Below, in pieces: positions 26,784-36,213 of a DNA stretch of 64,000 bases. A program made the position numbers and the translations under genes. The notes beneath the pieces are model-generated. The model worked only from the letters and a program-made list of their open reading frames with translations. It had not been told where the DNA came from and did not search any database. The stretch lies in contig NZ_KB913013.1 in NCBI RefSeq assembly GCF_000383955.1, positions 4,979,694 to 5,043,693 of the forward strand, given 5' to 3'. The first letter of the stretch is position 1, and every line of letters begins with the position of its first letter. The DNA comes from Rudanella lutea DSM 19387. Lineage in GTDB: Bacteria; Bacteroidota; Bacteroidia; Cytophagales; Spirosomataceae.

Positions 26784-28247
26784 TTACCGGAAGATCGCTG
26801 TGGGGGCAAACAGGTCCGGTGCCGGGCGTGGGGCGCTGCTGTTCGCGTTGATTTCGGCCTGTGAGTACAGGAATCGACGCGGGATCTGACTGCCTACGTT
26901 GGCCGGGATTCGGAGGGCGTTGCCCGTCCGGCGAATGTCGTTGAAGGCTTCGATCTGACCATAAAGCGTTATGTACCGCTCCTCCAGAATCTCAAGTAAC
27001 AGCGCCTGCTCAGCGGAGCGCAGACCAGCCCGGTTCTCAATACCGCCCGACTGGAAATCGGCCAGCACATAGGGCGCGTACCGAATGCCTGCCGCCAGCC
27101 AGCCCTCAGGAATAAAACCGCCTGTGTTGTAGAACGAGCGCAGCAGGTTCAGGTCGGCCAAAGCCGCTTCGGTTTGTCCCAGACGCGCCTTGCTTTCGGC
27201 CAGAATCAGCTGGTTTTCTTCAAAGGTAACGAGCGGGAATGGCGCATCGGCCGCAAAAAAACCGTCTTCGCTGCCGTCGGAAGCTACGCCCCAGCTAAAG
27301 CCGGTTTCGCGGGCCGAGAGCACGTTGGGCTCCACCGAAAAGGTGTTCAGGCCCTGCTGATAATACCAGTTGAGCCGCGCAGCTTCGTTGGTTTTGGTGT
27401 TGTTGCGCGTCAGGCGGTCGCCCGGATCGAGCAGCTTCACGGCGTAAGCGCCTTCGGCTGTCATGTAGCCCGCCCGGTCGTAGGTCAGAAACGAGTAGTA
27501 CAGGTTGTACGTTTTCTGGTACTCGTTGTCGTGATAGCCAAACAGGTTCAGACCCGGATTCTTGATGCCGTTGTTGGCAAAATTGATGGCCTGCTGGTAC
27601 TGACCCTGATGCAGGAAAAACTTGGCTTTAAGTGTATTGGCGGCCGAAATCCAGAACGTACGGCCTCCGCCAAACATATAATCGCCCGTGAGTGAGCCCT
27701 GTCCGGTACCGAGGTCAGCAATGGCTTCGGTGAGTAGCGTTTGCGCAGCCGCATACACCGCCGTTTGGCTGTCGTACGTCGGATTCGGAAACTGAGCCAG
27801 ATTCGAGGCTTGTGAGAATGGTACATCACCCCAAAGAGCGGCCGTCATCCCAATGGTGTGTGCTTCGATAATCTTGGCAACCCCCTGCACGCTGCGGTTA
27901 CCGGCGGCCTGCCCCTTTTGGCGCAGCAAACGCGTGTTTTTGATCACGCCCGCGTAGATATTGCCCCAGGCCCCGTCGAAGTCGGCCGAAACCGTATTGT
28001 AGTTTTGCAGGGCTACGTACTGCCGGTCGGAGCCGGTAAAGTACCCCGACCACATACCCGCCAGGCGAGCCAGTTCACCCTCCATCACGCCCTGATAGTT
28101 CACCTCGGTAGCGGTGAGCAGGGCCGGAATTGGCGCATCGACCGGCGCCGTCGGGTCTATTTCGTCTATTTTATCGACATAGCTCTCGCACGACGCCAGC
28201 CAAAAGCCGACCGTCAGAATAGTGAGCGTTTTCTTCCAGAAATGCAT
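26784..28247 (-). CDS. SusD-like outer-membrane lipoprotein, SusD_2-type (unit 5)
   Basis: A 487-aa surface lipoprotein partner of the unit 5 SusC. The signal peptide MHFWKKTLTILTVGFWLASC has its lipid Cys at 20. The segment IIEAHTIGMTAALWGDVPFSQASNLAQFPNPTYDSQTAVY carries the WGDVPFS motif of the SusD_2 branch, as in unit 2. LAGMWSGYFTGSDRQY near residue 65 and LLEILEERYITLYGQIEAFNDIRRTGN near 440 also fit. The gap to the SusC stop is 86 bases, much longer than in the other four units, and is filled by element B. The terminator at 26723 closes the unit. Confidence 0.92.
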   Translation of the reverse strand: MHFWKKTLTILTVGFWLASCESYVDKIDEIDPTAPVDAPIPALLTATEVNYQGVMEGELARLAGMWSGYFTGSDRQYVALQNYNTVSADFDGAWGNIYAGVIKNTRLLRQKGQAAGNRSVQGVAKIIEAHTIGMTAALWGDVPFSQASNLAQFPNPTYDSQTAVYAAAQTLLTEAIADLGTGQGSLTGDYMFGGGRTFWISAANTLKAKFFLHQGQYQQAINFANNGIKNPGLNLFGYHDNEYQKTYNLYYSFLTYDRAGYMTAEGAYAVKLLDPGDRLTRNNTKTNEAARLNWYYQQGLNTFSVEPNVLSARETGFSWGVASDGSEDGFFAADAPFPLVTFEENQLILAESKARLGQTEAALADLNLLRSFYNTGGFIPEGWLAAGIRYAPYVLADFQSGGIENRAGLRSAEQALLLEILEERYITLYGQIEAFNDIRRTGNALRIPANVGSQIPRRFLYSQAEINANSSAPRPAPDLFAPTAIFR

Positions 28248-28255
28248 ATTGTAAG

Positions 28256-28331
28256 AAGTTTTCAGTGTACTGTTTCCTGTTTTCAGTTTGTGTCAGACAA
28301 CTCTAAACTGAATACTGAATACTGTAAACTT
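28256..28331. repeat. Element B: imperfect palindrome between SusC and SusD of unit 5
   Basis: The arms run inward from 28256 and 28331 and pair at about 22 of 31 positions. They consist of degenerate copies of a word like GTTTTCAGT / ATACTGAAT, the same family as element A (2532-2632). It fills the gap between SusC stop and SusD start almost exactly. Confidence 0.72.
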
Positions 28332-28333
28332 TA

Positions 28334-31300
28334 TTAATAGTTGATCCGAACCGTGAACAGTACTGAGCGGGTGGCCGGGTTGTTGAAGTACTCCAGACCC
28401 CGGCCGTTGCTCGTTCCCGTCAGGTTGGTTTCGGGATCGTTGCCAACAAAGGGCGAGATGATGAGCAGGTTACGGCCCGTTACCGAAAAGTCAACTGACG
28501 ACAGGCGCGTTTTCTGCCGGAATCCGGGCGTCTTGAGCGAATACGAAAGGGTCACCTCACGCAGACGCTGCCAGTCGGCTTTCTCGATAAACTGGCTCGA
28601 TACCGGCCCGAATCCACCCCCAAGATCCTTGTACCACGACTCGGTCAGGGCCACCGGGCCGCCCCCAAAGTCAACGATATTACCCCGGAAAACCGTACCC
28701 GCCCGGATAATACCGTTTGCATCGCCGTACTGATCGTTGTCGGTGTTGTACACCCGCAGATCCTGCGTCGCTGTCACCTCGTTGGCCGACCGGTCGGAGC
28801 GGCCGAAGTAGTCGAGAATGCCCCGCGTACCGCCCCAGATCTGACCACCTACCTGCATGTCCCACAGAACATACAACGACAGACCCTTGTAGGCGAAGGT
28901 GTTGCCGATGCCCAGTTTGAAGTCGGGGTTAGGATCGCCAATGACGCTTTCCTGTGGAGCCGCCTGCGGGAACCCGCGTTCCAGAATCAGCTTGCCGCTA
29001 CCGTCGCGTAGGAAATCACCGCCCCACAGTACGCCCAGCGGATAGCCTTCAACAGCCCGCGACGAAGTGCCGGCAAAACCCGCCAGGAACAGCGAAGTAG
29101 TACCACTGAGGGAGTTTACCTTGTTGCGGAGCCGGGTGAAGTTGGCGTTCATGTTCCAGGTGAATCCATCGCCCTGCAAAATATTGGCCCCCAGGTCAAG
29201 CTCGATACCCTTGTTGCTGATCTCGGCGGCATTGCCCGTGCGGCTGGTAAAGCCCGTGGACGGAGCCGTGGCTACCGACAAAATAGCGGCTTTGGTGGTG
29301 TTCTGGAAGTATGTAGCGCTTAGGGAGAACCGGTCGCGGAGAAACCGCAGGTCGACCCCGCCCTCAAATTCGCGCTTCCGCTCGGGCTGAATGGTGGGGT
29401 TGCCCAATACCGAACTTTGCTGGTAGCCCCCGTTGCCGTAGGCCAGCGCGTCGAGGAAAGGCCCCCAGCTTTCGCCAATACCGCCCGGCCCGTAATAGGT
29501 AACGGTGTTGTACGGCCCCGGCTGCACACCCACTTCACCATACGACAGGCGCACCTTACCAAACGATAGGGTTTGGCTGTCTTTCAGATTGGGCAGGGCT
29601 TCGGTAAACTGGAAAGCTACGTCGGCGGCTGGGTAAAAGAATGTCCGGGTCGTATTCTTGCCAAACGTCGAAGCCGATTCGCCCCGCCCCGTCAGGTTCA
29701 GGAACAGGTAGTCGCGGTAGCCAAGGTTGGCCGTAGCGTACAAGGCTGCTGTGCGTTGCTGCGAGAAACCGTAGCCGGGGTCTTTATTGGTCGGCTGGGC
29801 GTTCGAAATGTCGGATGGCGGAGGGTTGTCGCCCAGAATAAACGAACGGGCAAAACCTGAGTTGTTTTTGAACACCCGGTTGTTCAGGTTCATACCTACA
29901 ATGGCGTTCAGGTTCAGGTCGTTGTTGATCTGATACCGGGCGTTGCCGAATACCTGTACGTCGGTCTGGGTTTCTGAAACCGAATTGAGCGAGAGCAAAC
30001 CACCGGGGTTAGATGAGGCCAGCGTGGGCCAGAAATCCCGACGGCTGTCGGTGTATGAGTCGATACCCACCCGCGATACCACGTCGAGCCATTTCAGAGG
30101 GCTCAGGGTCAGTTCCAGCTTGCCGATGTACCGGTCGACCTCCGACGTACTACGCACGTTTTTCTGCGTCCAGATCGGGTTGTCGTACGTAGATCGGGTG
30201 CTCGAACCGAGTGGGTTGCGGTAGGCACGCTGCCGATTGGCAAAAATCTCCCCGTTGGGGGCGTAATAGGTACCTACTTCGGGCAGCACGTTAAAGTCGG
30301 CGGGTGTCCGCAACCCGCCCAGGTACAGACCCGACAGGTTAGAACCCTGCTGCACCCGGTCGGAGGTAGTTTTTGTAAAACCAAACGTAGCCGAGGTTTT
30401 GATAAACGAGTTGAACCGGCGCTCGGTATTTACCCGGGCGGTAGTCCGGCGGTAGTCGCTGTTGTGCTTAATCACACCCTGCTGATTCAGGTCGCCCAGG
30501 CTGATGTAGAAATTACCGTTCGGGTCGCCACCGCTCAGGCTAACCGTGTTGTCGGTGAAGTAGCCTGTTTTGAAAAACGTATCCCGGAAATCGTACACAT
30601 CGCGTGAGTTTTTGCCTCCGTGTGGGTTGGCTGCGTTGCCGTCTGGAATCCGGTACAGGCGGGTGCCGTCGGCGGCTTCGAAATAGCCCGCGTAACCCGG
30701 TGCCGTCGGGCTCGTGATTTGTGCGTCGGCTGCGCCTGAGCGGTCGGCAATGCGATCGCCCCACGACAAACCACCCGACGGTACAAACTGGTAAATACCG
30801 AAGATACCGCTGCCAAATTTACTCTGGAGCGGCTGGGTGCGGTACACCTGATCGAGCGAAAGGGTCGATTTGAAGTTGACGTTGATCTTACCCTGCCCGG
30901 CCGAGCCGCGCTTGGTGGTAATCACGATAACCCCATTGGCGGCCCGTGTACCCCAGATGGCGGCCGCGCTGGCACCCTTCAAAATCTCGACCGATGCGAT
31001 GTCTTCGGGATTGATGTCGTTCAGACGCGACTGCTGCGCCACCCCCTCGGTACTGTTGCCTAAGGTAGAGTTGTTGATCGGAATACCGTCGAGCACGATC
31101 AGCGGTTGCAGGCTGCCCGAGATGGTGCTTTGCCCGCGAATCTGGATATACGAGCCCGCACCGGGGTCGCCCGACGACCGGACAATCTGCACGCCCGACG
31201 CCTTGCCCGACAGGCCGTTGATGAGCGTAGCCTCACCCGATTGTGCCACGGCCGTACCTTTCACCTGCGAGGCCGCCGAGCCGAACTGATCGCGGCTTTG

Positions 31301-31642
31301 TTCGAGACCAAGGGCCGTTACCACTACTTCGCCCAGTTGCCGCACATCGGGCTTAATCTGGGCATTGATGGTGGCCCGGTTGCCTACCTGAATTTCGAGG
31401 TTTTCGTACCCCACAAACGAAACCTGTAACGTCGCGTTGGCCGGTACATTGTTGAGGGTAAAGCGGCCATCGGCCGCGGTGGTTGTACCATTTTGGGTAC
31501 CCTTTACCAGCACATTCACGCCGGGCAGGGGCGAGCCATCTTCTGTCGACGTGATAACGCCGGTTACCGTTCTGCTTTGGGCAAAAACCGACAAACTAAT
31601 CAGCCAACAGAGCACCAGACTCAGCAGTAGTTTTTCTCTCAT
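28334..31642 (-). CDS. SusC/RagA-type TonB-dependent outer-membrane transporter (unit 5)
   Basis: The longest SusC here, 1,102 aa, starting MREKLLLSLVLCWLISLSVFAQ. Domains: carboxypeptidase-regulatory-like (EDGSPLPGVNVLVKGTQNG), plug (IQIRGQSTISGSLQPLIVLDG, DIASVEILKGASAAAIWGTR) and barrel ending in SVLFTVRINY. The sequence after the signal domain (EVVVTALGLEQSRDQFGSAASQV) groups it with unit 2. No STN domain. The unit's promoter should lie in 31643-31825, but I found no clear -7 box there. Confidence 0.95.
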   Translation of the reverse strand: MREKLLLSLVLCWLISLSVFAQSRTVTGVITSTEDGSPLPGVNVLVKGTQNGTTTAADGRFTLNNVPANATLQVSFVGYENLEIQVGNRATINAQIKPDVRQLGEVVVTALGLEQSRDQFGSAASQVKGTAVAQSGEATLINGLSGKASGVQIVRSSGDPGAGSYIQIRGQSTISGSLQPLIVLDGIPINNSTLGNSTEGVAQQSRLNDINPEDIASVEILKGASAAAIWGTRAANGVIVITTKRGSAGQGKINVNFKSTLSLDQVYRTQPLQSKFGSGIFGIYQFVPSGGLSWGDRIADRSGAADAQITSPTAPGYAGYFEAADGTRLYRIPDGNAANPHGGKNSRDVYDFRDTFFKTGYFTDNTVSLSGGDPNGNFYISLGDLNQQGVIKHNSDYRRTTARVNTERRFNSFIKTSATFGFTKTTSDRVQQGSNLSGLYLGGLRTPADFNVLPEVGTYYAPNGEIFANRQRAYRNPLGSSTRSTYDNPIWTQKNVRSTSEVDRYIGKLELTLSPLKWLDVVSRVGIDSYTDSRRDFWPTLASSNPGGLLSLNSVSETQTDVQVFGNARYQINNDLNLNAIVGMNLNNRVFKNNSGFARSFILGDNPPPSDISNAQPTNKDPGYGFSQQRTAALYATANLGYRDYLFLNLTGRGESASTFGKNTTRTFFYPAADVAFQFTEALPNLKDSQTLSFGKVRLSYGEVGVQPGPYNTVTYYGPGGIGESWGPFLDALAYGNGGYQQSSVLGNPTIQPERKREFEGGVDLRFLRDRFSLSATYFQNTTKAAILSVATAPSTGFTSRTGNAAEISNKGIELDLGANILQGDGFTWNMNANFTRLRNKVNSLSGTTSLFLAGFAGTSSRAVEGYPLGVLWGGDFLRDGSGKLILERGFPQAAPQESVIGDPNPDFKLGIGNTFAYKGLSLYVLWDMQVGGQIWGGTRGILDYFGRSDRSANEVTATQDLRVYNTDNDQYGDANGIIRAGTVFRGNIVDFGGGPVALTESWYKDLGGGFGPVSSQFIEKADWQRLREVTLSYSLKTPGFRQKTRLSSVDFSVTGRNLLIISPFVGNDPETNLTGTSNGRGLEYFNNPATRSVLFTVRINY

Positions 31643-31825
31643 ACGTTACGCGCGTTTGTAAAATTGGTTGATTACAAGAATAGGTTAAAAATTGGTGAAA
31701 CAGAAAATGAAATAGACAAATTGAAGGTGAATATCGACAGACACCTATTTACGTATTGGTAAACGGGTTTAGGTCCAAATAAGATTTGTTTTTGTCTGAT
31801 TTCGTGCCGGTTTTTTTCGATTGCC

Positions 31826-32614
31826 CTATTCGGGAGGGCGGTTCCGTACGATGCGCCGGACCAGTGCGGGCCAGAACCGGGCGAGGTAAATTCCCAGCGT
31901 TTCGACACCGCCTACATACACCTCTTCGCGACCGCGGAGCACAGCCTGGCAAATCTGACGGGCACACTCGGCCGGGTCCATGCCCTTGTCCTGATTGGCA
32001 TCCATGCGGGCGTGTTTCTGACCCTTCGCATCGAGCGCGTGCAGCGAAATCGGAGTTCGGATATAGCCGGGACATATAGTTGTGACCCGCAAACCGGCCT
32101 CGGCGGTTTCGGCCCGGAGGGCGTCGAAAAAACCGTGCAGGGCGTGCTTGCTGGCGCAGTAGCCCGACCGCTGTTTGGTGCCGATTTTGCCGGCTACGCT
32201 GCTGGTGACCACAAAATGCCCCTGCCCCCTGCCTAACATATGCGGTAGCACAGCCTGCGTGAGGGCTACCACCCCGAAATAGTTTAGTTCCATCAGTTGT
32301 CGGTACACAGGAAGCTGGGTTTCGGCCACGCTACCCCGTTGCGTGATGCCCGCATTCTGAAACACGTAATCAATCTGCCCGAAGTGGTCCATTACGGTTT
32401 GAACATAACCGGCCATACCGCTCAGGTCGGTCATGTCGAGCGGTAGTACCAATACGTGAGTAGGGGGGAGGTTGGTTGCGTTGGCAACGCGCCGGAGTTC
32501 GTCTTCGCGCCGGGCCGAGAGTACCAGACGCGCCCCCCGGTGGGCCAATTCAAGTGCCAGAGCCTCTCCAATACCCGAAGAGGCTCCCGTAATCCAGACG
32601 ACTTTATCGTTCAT
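31826..32614 (-). CDS. Short-chain dehydrogenase/reductase (SDR) family oxidoreductase
   Basis: Classical SDR, 262 aa, NAD(P)-dependent. The cofactor motif TGASSGIG is at residues 9-16, NAG at about 89, the catalytic Ser in VTSSVAGKIG near 138 and the YxxxK pair in YCASK near 154. The motif pattern and the C-terminal segment after TICPGYIRTPIS resemble the DltE/YqjQ-like SDRs of unknown substrate. It lies 82 bases downstream of the LD-carboxypeptidase gene on the same strand, so the two may form an operon. Cytoplasmic, no signal peptide. Substrate cannot be inferred. Confidence 0.9.
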   Translation of the reverse strand: MNDKVVWITGASSGIGEALALELAHRGARLVLSARREDELRRVANATNLPPTHVLVLPLDMTDLSGMAGYVQTVMDHFGQIDYVFQNAGITQRGSVAETQLPVYRQLMELNYFGVVALTQAVLPHMLGRGQGHFVVTSSVAGKIGTKQRSGYCASKHALHGFFDALRAETAEAGLRVTTICPGYIRTPISLHALDAKGQKHARMDANQDKGMDPAECARQICQAVLRGREEVYVGGVETLGIYLARFWPALVRRIVRNRPPE

Positions 32615-32695
32615 GGGCCGTAAAGTGAGTAGTTGTGCCGATGTATCACAGGTCGGTGTATCGACCGTGACTCAACATACAACATCTTCGGCACA

Positions 32696-33607
32696 CTACA
32701 ACGCCCAGTGCAGCGCAGCACCCGTTTCGGCCACGGTCAGAGTCGCCGGGAGGCCTATCGGCAGGGTCCAGTTGGGGGTGTCGTGCCCCGAGGGTAGGCC
32801 GTAGCAAACCGGAAAGTCGTACCCGGCAACCGCCTGTGCAATAATTTCGTCGGGTGAGAGACCAAAAGGCAACGACAAACTGGTGACCATATCGGTAAAC
32901 TGCCCGACCACTAAGCCCGCCAACCCGGCGAGCCGCCCCGACCGGCGCAGGTGGTGCATCATTCGGTCGAGGGAGAACAGCGTCTCGTCGATGTCTTCGA
33001 TGAACAGAATCTTGCCCGTATAGTCGAGGTCGGTGGGGGTGCCAAGTGAGTTAATGAGCAACGTCAGGTTGCCGCCCACCACCGGGGCTGTGGTCTGCCC
33101 GGCCCGGTTGAGGGGGTGCGGGGGCAACTGGTAGGGCGTATGGTGTTCGCCAAAGAGCCATTGCCGCAGGTTTTCGATTGATTCGCCCGTTGTATCTTTC
33201 GCAAACCCACGAGGCATAATCCCGTGCAGACAGGCGACGCCATGCCCCACCAGCAAGCTAAGCAGCACGGTGATGTCGCTGAAACCCACCAGCCATTTCG
33301 GGTGCCGGATCAGCCCCGTCAGGTCGAGCGAGTCGGCAATGCGGTACGAACCGTAGCCGCCCCGTGCCGCCAGCACCGCCCGGACGTCGGGGTTATCAAA
33401 TAGCTGTTGCAGGTCGCGTCGGCGGAGGTCGTCGGAGCCGGCAAAGGGTCCACTACGGGCCTGAAGGCTCTCGCCCTCTATTACATTAAGGTGCCATTGG
33501 TCGCGCAGAATAGCCAGCCCCGGCTGGAGGTCCTGATACTCAAAATGACTGGCCGGAGCCACCACACCGACCGTGTCGCCGGGCTTCAGAAAGGGGGGGA
33601 TTATCAT
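32696..33607 (-). CDS. LD-carboxypeptidase (S66 family)
   Basis: Murein tetrapeptide LD-carboxypeptidase-type serine peptidase, 303 aa, acting in peptidoglycan recycling or related self-immunity (MccF-like members also exist). I chose the Met at 33607 because MIIPPFLKPGDTVGVVAPAS is the family's usual N-terminus; the frame stays open to 33724 with 39 extra residues lacking similarity. Motifs: ARGGYGSYR near residue 83, the nucleophile region LVGFSDITVL near 112 (Ser of GFSD), the Glu-containing FIEDIDETLFSLDRM near 190-205 and the His of GLPSGH near 280. These supply the Ser-Glu-His triad known for the family. A consensus -7 box lies upstream at 33682-33689. Confidence 0.9.
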   Translation of the reverse strand: MIIPPFLKPGDTVGVVAPASHFEYQDLQPGLAILRDQWHLNVIEGESLQARSGPFAGSDDLRRRDLQQLFDNPDVRAVLAARGGYGSYRIADSLDLTGLIRHPKWLVGFSDITVLLSLLVGHGVACLHGIMPRGFAKDTTGESIENLRQWLFGEHHTPYQLPPHPLNRAGQTTAPVVGGNLTLLINSLGTPTDLDYTGKILFIEDIDETLFSLDRMMHHLRRSGRLAGLAGLVVGQFTDMVTSLSLPFGLSPDEIIAQAVAGYDFPVCYGLPSGHDTPNWTLPIGLPATLTVAETGAALHWAL

Positions 33608-33681
33608 CGATGAAGAGTTAGGGGGCTTTTTTGGCGCGTTGGCGTGCCGGGTTTGGCGCATTGTTTTGTCGACCACATGGA

Positions 33682-33689
33682 CAAAGGTA
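33682..33689 (-). promoter_or_regulatory. -7 box of the LD-carboxypeptidase gene
   Basis: On the minus strand TACCTTTG, an exact match to TAnnTTTG. Transcript start predicted near 33675, inside the 120-base gap that separates this gene from the divergent flavoprotein gene. A weaker box TACTTTTA on the plus strand at 33700-33707 could serve the divergent gene. Confidence 0.5.
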
Positions 33690-33727
33690 GTCGGAATCGT
33701 ACTTTTACGTGAAACAGAAAACACTCA

Positions 33728-34330
33728 ATGCGGACCATTCTGATTTTGTTTGCCCACCCGGCTCTGGAAAAGTCGCAGGTGAACAAGGCGTTATTACGGG
33801 CAACCGAGGGTTTATCCTTTGTGACGGTCAACGACTTGTACGAGGAGTATCCAGACTTTGAAATTGACGTCGACCGGGAGCAGGCTTTGCTGTTGGCGCA
33901 CGATTATGTACTGATGCAGCACCCGTTTTATTGGTACAGTGCTCCGCCCATCATCAAACAGTGGGAGGATCTGGTGCTGGAGCACGGCTGGGCGTATGGC
34001 CGCATGGGTAAGGCTCTGACGGGCAAAAAAATGATGAATGTGATCACGGCGGGCGGTGGGCAGACGGCCTATCAGCCCACTGGTTTTAATCGGTTCTCGA
34101 TTCGGGAATTTTTACGGCCCTTTGAGCAAACGGCGGTGCTTTGCAACATGACCTACCTGCCTCCGTTTGTGGTTCATGGCACGCACCGAATCACCCCCGA
34201 ACAAACCGACAGCTACGTGGAGTACTATCGAACGCTGCTCACAGGCCTGGGCGAGGGGCGCATCCAACCCGAACAACTCTCCGCACTCACGTACACAAAC
34301 GAATACATCATCCCTTCCCAAATCGTATGA
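33728..34330 (+). CDS. KefF-like NAD(P)H oxidoreductase (flavodoxin fold)
   Basis: A 200-aa flavoprotein of the NQO/MdaB/KefF type, predicted to bind FMN or FAD and to regulate the antiporter encoded next to it. The N-terminus MRTILILFAHPALEKSQVNKAL carries the dinucleotide-binding start, HPFYWYSAPPIIKQWEDLVL near residues 63-82 the active-site loop, and VITAGGGQTAYQPTGFN near 103-120 the FMN/NAD loop. Its stop codon overlaps the start codon of the antiporter gene (ATGA at 34327-34330), which implies translational coupling. In E. coli, KefF is the ancillary subunit of KefC; the same pairing is seen here. Confidence 0.9.
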   Translation: MRTILILFAHPALEKSQVNKALLRATEGLSFVTVNDLYEEYPDFEIDVDREQALLLAHDYVLMQHPFYWYSAPPIIKQWEDLVLEHGWAYGRMGKALTGKKMMNVITAGGGQTAYQPTGFNRFSIREFLRPFEQTAVLCNMTYLPPFVVHGTHRITPEQTDSYVEYYRTLLTGLGEGRIQPEQLSALTYTNEYIIPSQIV

Positions 34331-36213
34331 GCCAATCTGTACTTATTCAGGCAGTTGTGTATCTGGCCGCTGCCGTAGTCTGCGTACCTGTAGCCAAGCG
34401 GCTGGGCCTGGGTTCAGTACTGGGCTATTTACTGGCGGGGGTGCTGATTGGACCGGCCGGACTGGAGTTGATCGGGACGGAGGGGCAGGACGTGATGCAC
34501 TACGCCGAATTTGGCGTGGTGATTATGCTGTTTCTGATTGGCCTCGAACTCGAACCCGAACTCCTCTGGCGCATGCGCACGGCCATTTTGGGGCTGGGCG
34601 GTTTTCAGGTACTACTCACTATGTTGGGCGGTATGGGGCTGGCCATGGTGGCAGGTCTGGCCTGGCAGCCGGCCCTGGCTACGGGGATGATTTTGGCTAT
34701 GTCGTCTACGGCCATTGTGTTGCAGATGCTCAAAGAAAAGGGGCTTACAGAAAGCAGTGCAGGTCGGAGTGCGTTTGCGGTACTGCTGTTTCAGGACATC
34801 GCCGTGATCCCTATTCTGGCGGTGATGCCCTTGCTGCAAACCTACCCCATAGCGGCTACCGGAGCCGAGGGTCACCATAGCCTGGTCGATCACTTGCCGG
34901 GCCTGTTGCGGGTGCTTGTGGTAGTGGGCTCGGTAGGGGGCGTGGTGGCTTTGGGCCGTTACGGAATGCGGCCTATTTTTCGGGTTATCGCCGGTACGGG
35001 CCTACGCGAAGTGTTTATTGCAACGGCCCTGCTGCTCGTTGTTGGGGTGGCCTTGCTCATGGAGCTGGTGGGCCTGAGCCCGGCATTGGGGGCGTTTGTG
35101 GCCGGGGTGGTACTGGCCAACAGCGAATACAAACGAGAGCTCGAAAGCGACATTGACCCGTTTCGGGGCTTATTGCTGGGACTGTTTTTTATCGCGGTGG
35201 GTACGTCTATCGACATTGCCCTGATTGTGGCCAACGTGGGCGTAGTGATGGGTATTGTCCTGACCATCATGGTGCTTAAGGCCGCGGTTTTGTGGGGGCT
35301 GGGAGGGCGGTTCAAGCTGGGCACCGATCAGAATCTGATTTTTTCACTCGCGCTGTGTCAGGTGGGTGAGTTTGCCTTTGTTCTTCTGTCGTTTGCGCAA
35401 CAGAACGGTATTCTGGCGACCGATACCGTGGGGCTGCTGACGGCTTCGGTCGCGTTGACCATGGCCCTGACGCCCGTGCTGATGCTCCTGAACGAACGCT
35501 GGCTTTTGCCCCGCTTCGGTACCCGCGACAAACCGAATCGTACGGAGGACACTGTCGAGGAGAAAAACCCGGTCATCATTGCCGGCTTTGGTCCGTTTGG
35601 AAACACCGTTGGCCGCTTTTTGCGGGCCAATAACATCGGAACAACGGTATTGGATATGGACTCGGACCGGGTAGACCTGCTTCGTAAAATTGGCCTGAAG
35701 GTGTATTATGGCGATGCCTCGCGCTACGATCTTCTACGGGCCGCCGGTGCCGACGATGCCAAACTCATTGTGGTGGCTCTGGACACAACCGAACAATCGG
35801 TTGAACTGGTCGAAACGGTGCGTAAACACTTTCCGCACCTTCAGATTCTGGCCCGTGCCATGGATTGGTCCGACGCCTACGAGCTTGTTGATGCTAACGT
35901 TGCGCACACACGGGTCTACCGCGAAACGCTGGACACTTCCGTACGGATGGGCGTTGATGTACTGCGCGAATTGGGCGTCAGGGCGTACCACGCGCAACGG
36001 GCCGCGCACCTATTTATCAAGCAGGATTTAACCCATCTGGATGAGTTGGCGCAAGTGCGGCACGATGAGAAGATGTACTTCAACACCACGCGTCGGCAAC
36101 TCCGTGAAATTGAGCAATTGATGGAGTTTAACGAGAAAAACCGCTGGCTGAAAGAGATCAACGATGGTTGGGACACCGAAACGTTGCGGGCCGAGGTAAA
36201 GAGTATTAAATAA
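34327..36213 (+). CDS. Kef-type K+/H+ antiporter (CPA2 family) with RCK domain
   Basis: Inner-membrane cation:proton antiporter, 628 aa from the ATG at 34327. About twelve membrane segments span residues 5-385, with LGYLLAGVLIGPAGLELI near 38 and FLIGLELEPELLWRM near 70. The RCK/TrkA-N Rossmann domain follows (IIAGFGPFGNTVGRFL near 415, DMDSDRVDLLRKIGLKVYYG near 440). A C-terminal tail of about 100 residues, rich in charged helices, extends beyond it. The overlap with the KefF-like gene and the RCK domain support a ligand-gated KefB/KefC-type system used for K+ efflux and protection against electrophiles. The 3' end overlaps the convergent DUF721 gene by 8 bases. Confidence 0.92.
   Translation: MSQSVLIQAVVYLAAAVVCVPVAKRLGLGSVLGYLLAGVLIGPAGLELIGTEGQDVMHYAEFGVVIMLFLIGLELEPELLWRMRTAILGLGGFQVLLTMLGGMGLAMVAGLAWQPALATGMILAMSSTAIVLQMLKEKGLTESSAGRSAFAVLLFQDIAVIPILAVMPLLQTYPIAATGAEGHHSLVDHLPGLLRVLVVVGSVGGVVALGRYGMRPIFRVIAGTGLREVFIATALLLVVGVALLMELVGLSPALGAFVAGVVLANSEYKRELESDIDPFRGLLLGLFFIAVGTSIDIALIVANVGVVMGIVLTIMVLKAAVLWGLGGRFKLGTDQNLIFSLALCQVGEFAFVLLSFAQQNGILATDTVGLLTASVALTMALTPVLMLLNERWLLPRFGTRDKPNRTEDTVEEKNPVIIAGFGPFGNTVGRFLRANNIGTTVLDMDSDRVDLLRKIGLKVYYGDASRYDLLRAAGADDAKLIVVALDTTEQSVELVETVRKHFPHLQILARAMDWSDAYELVDANVAHTRVYRETLDTSVRMGVDVLRELGVRAYHAQRAAHLFIKQDLTHLDELAQVRHDEKMYFNTTRRQLREIEQLMEFNEKNRWLKEINDGWDTETLRAEVKSIK

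Noticed and set aside
4437-31642. Interpretation of the SusCD array as a classical polysaccharide-utilisation locus
   Set aside because: No glycoside hydrolase, lyase, sulfatase or hybrid two-component sensor is present in the window; substrate cannot be called a glycan.
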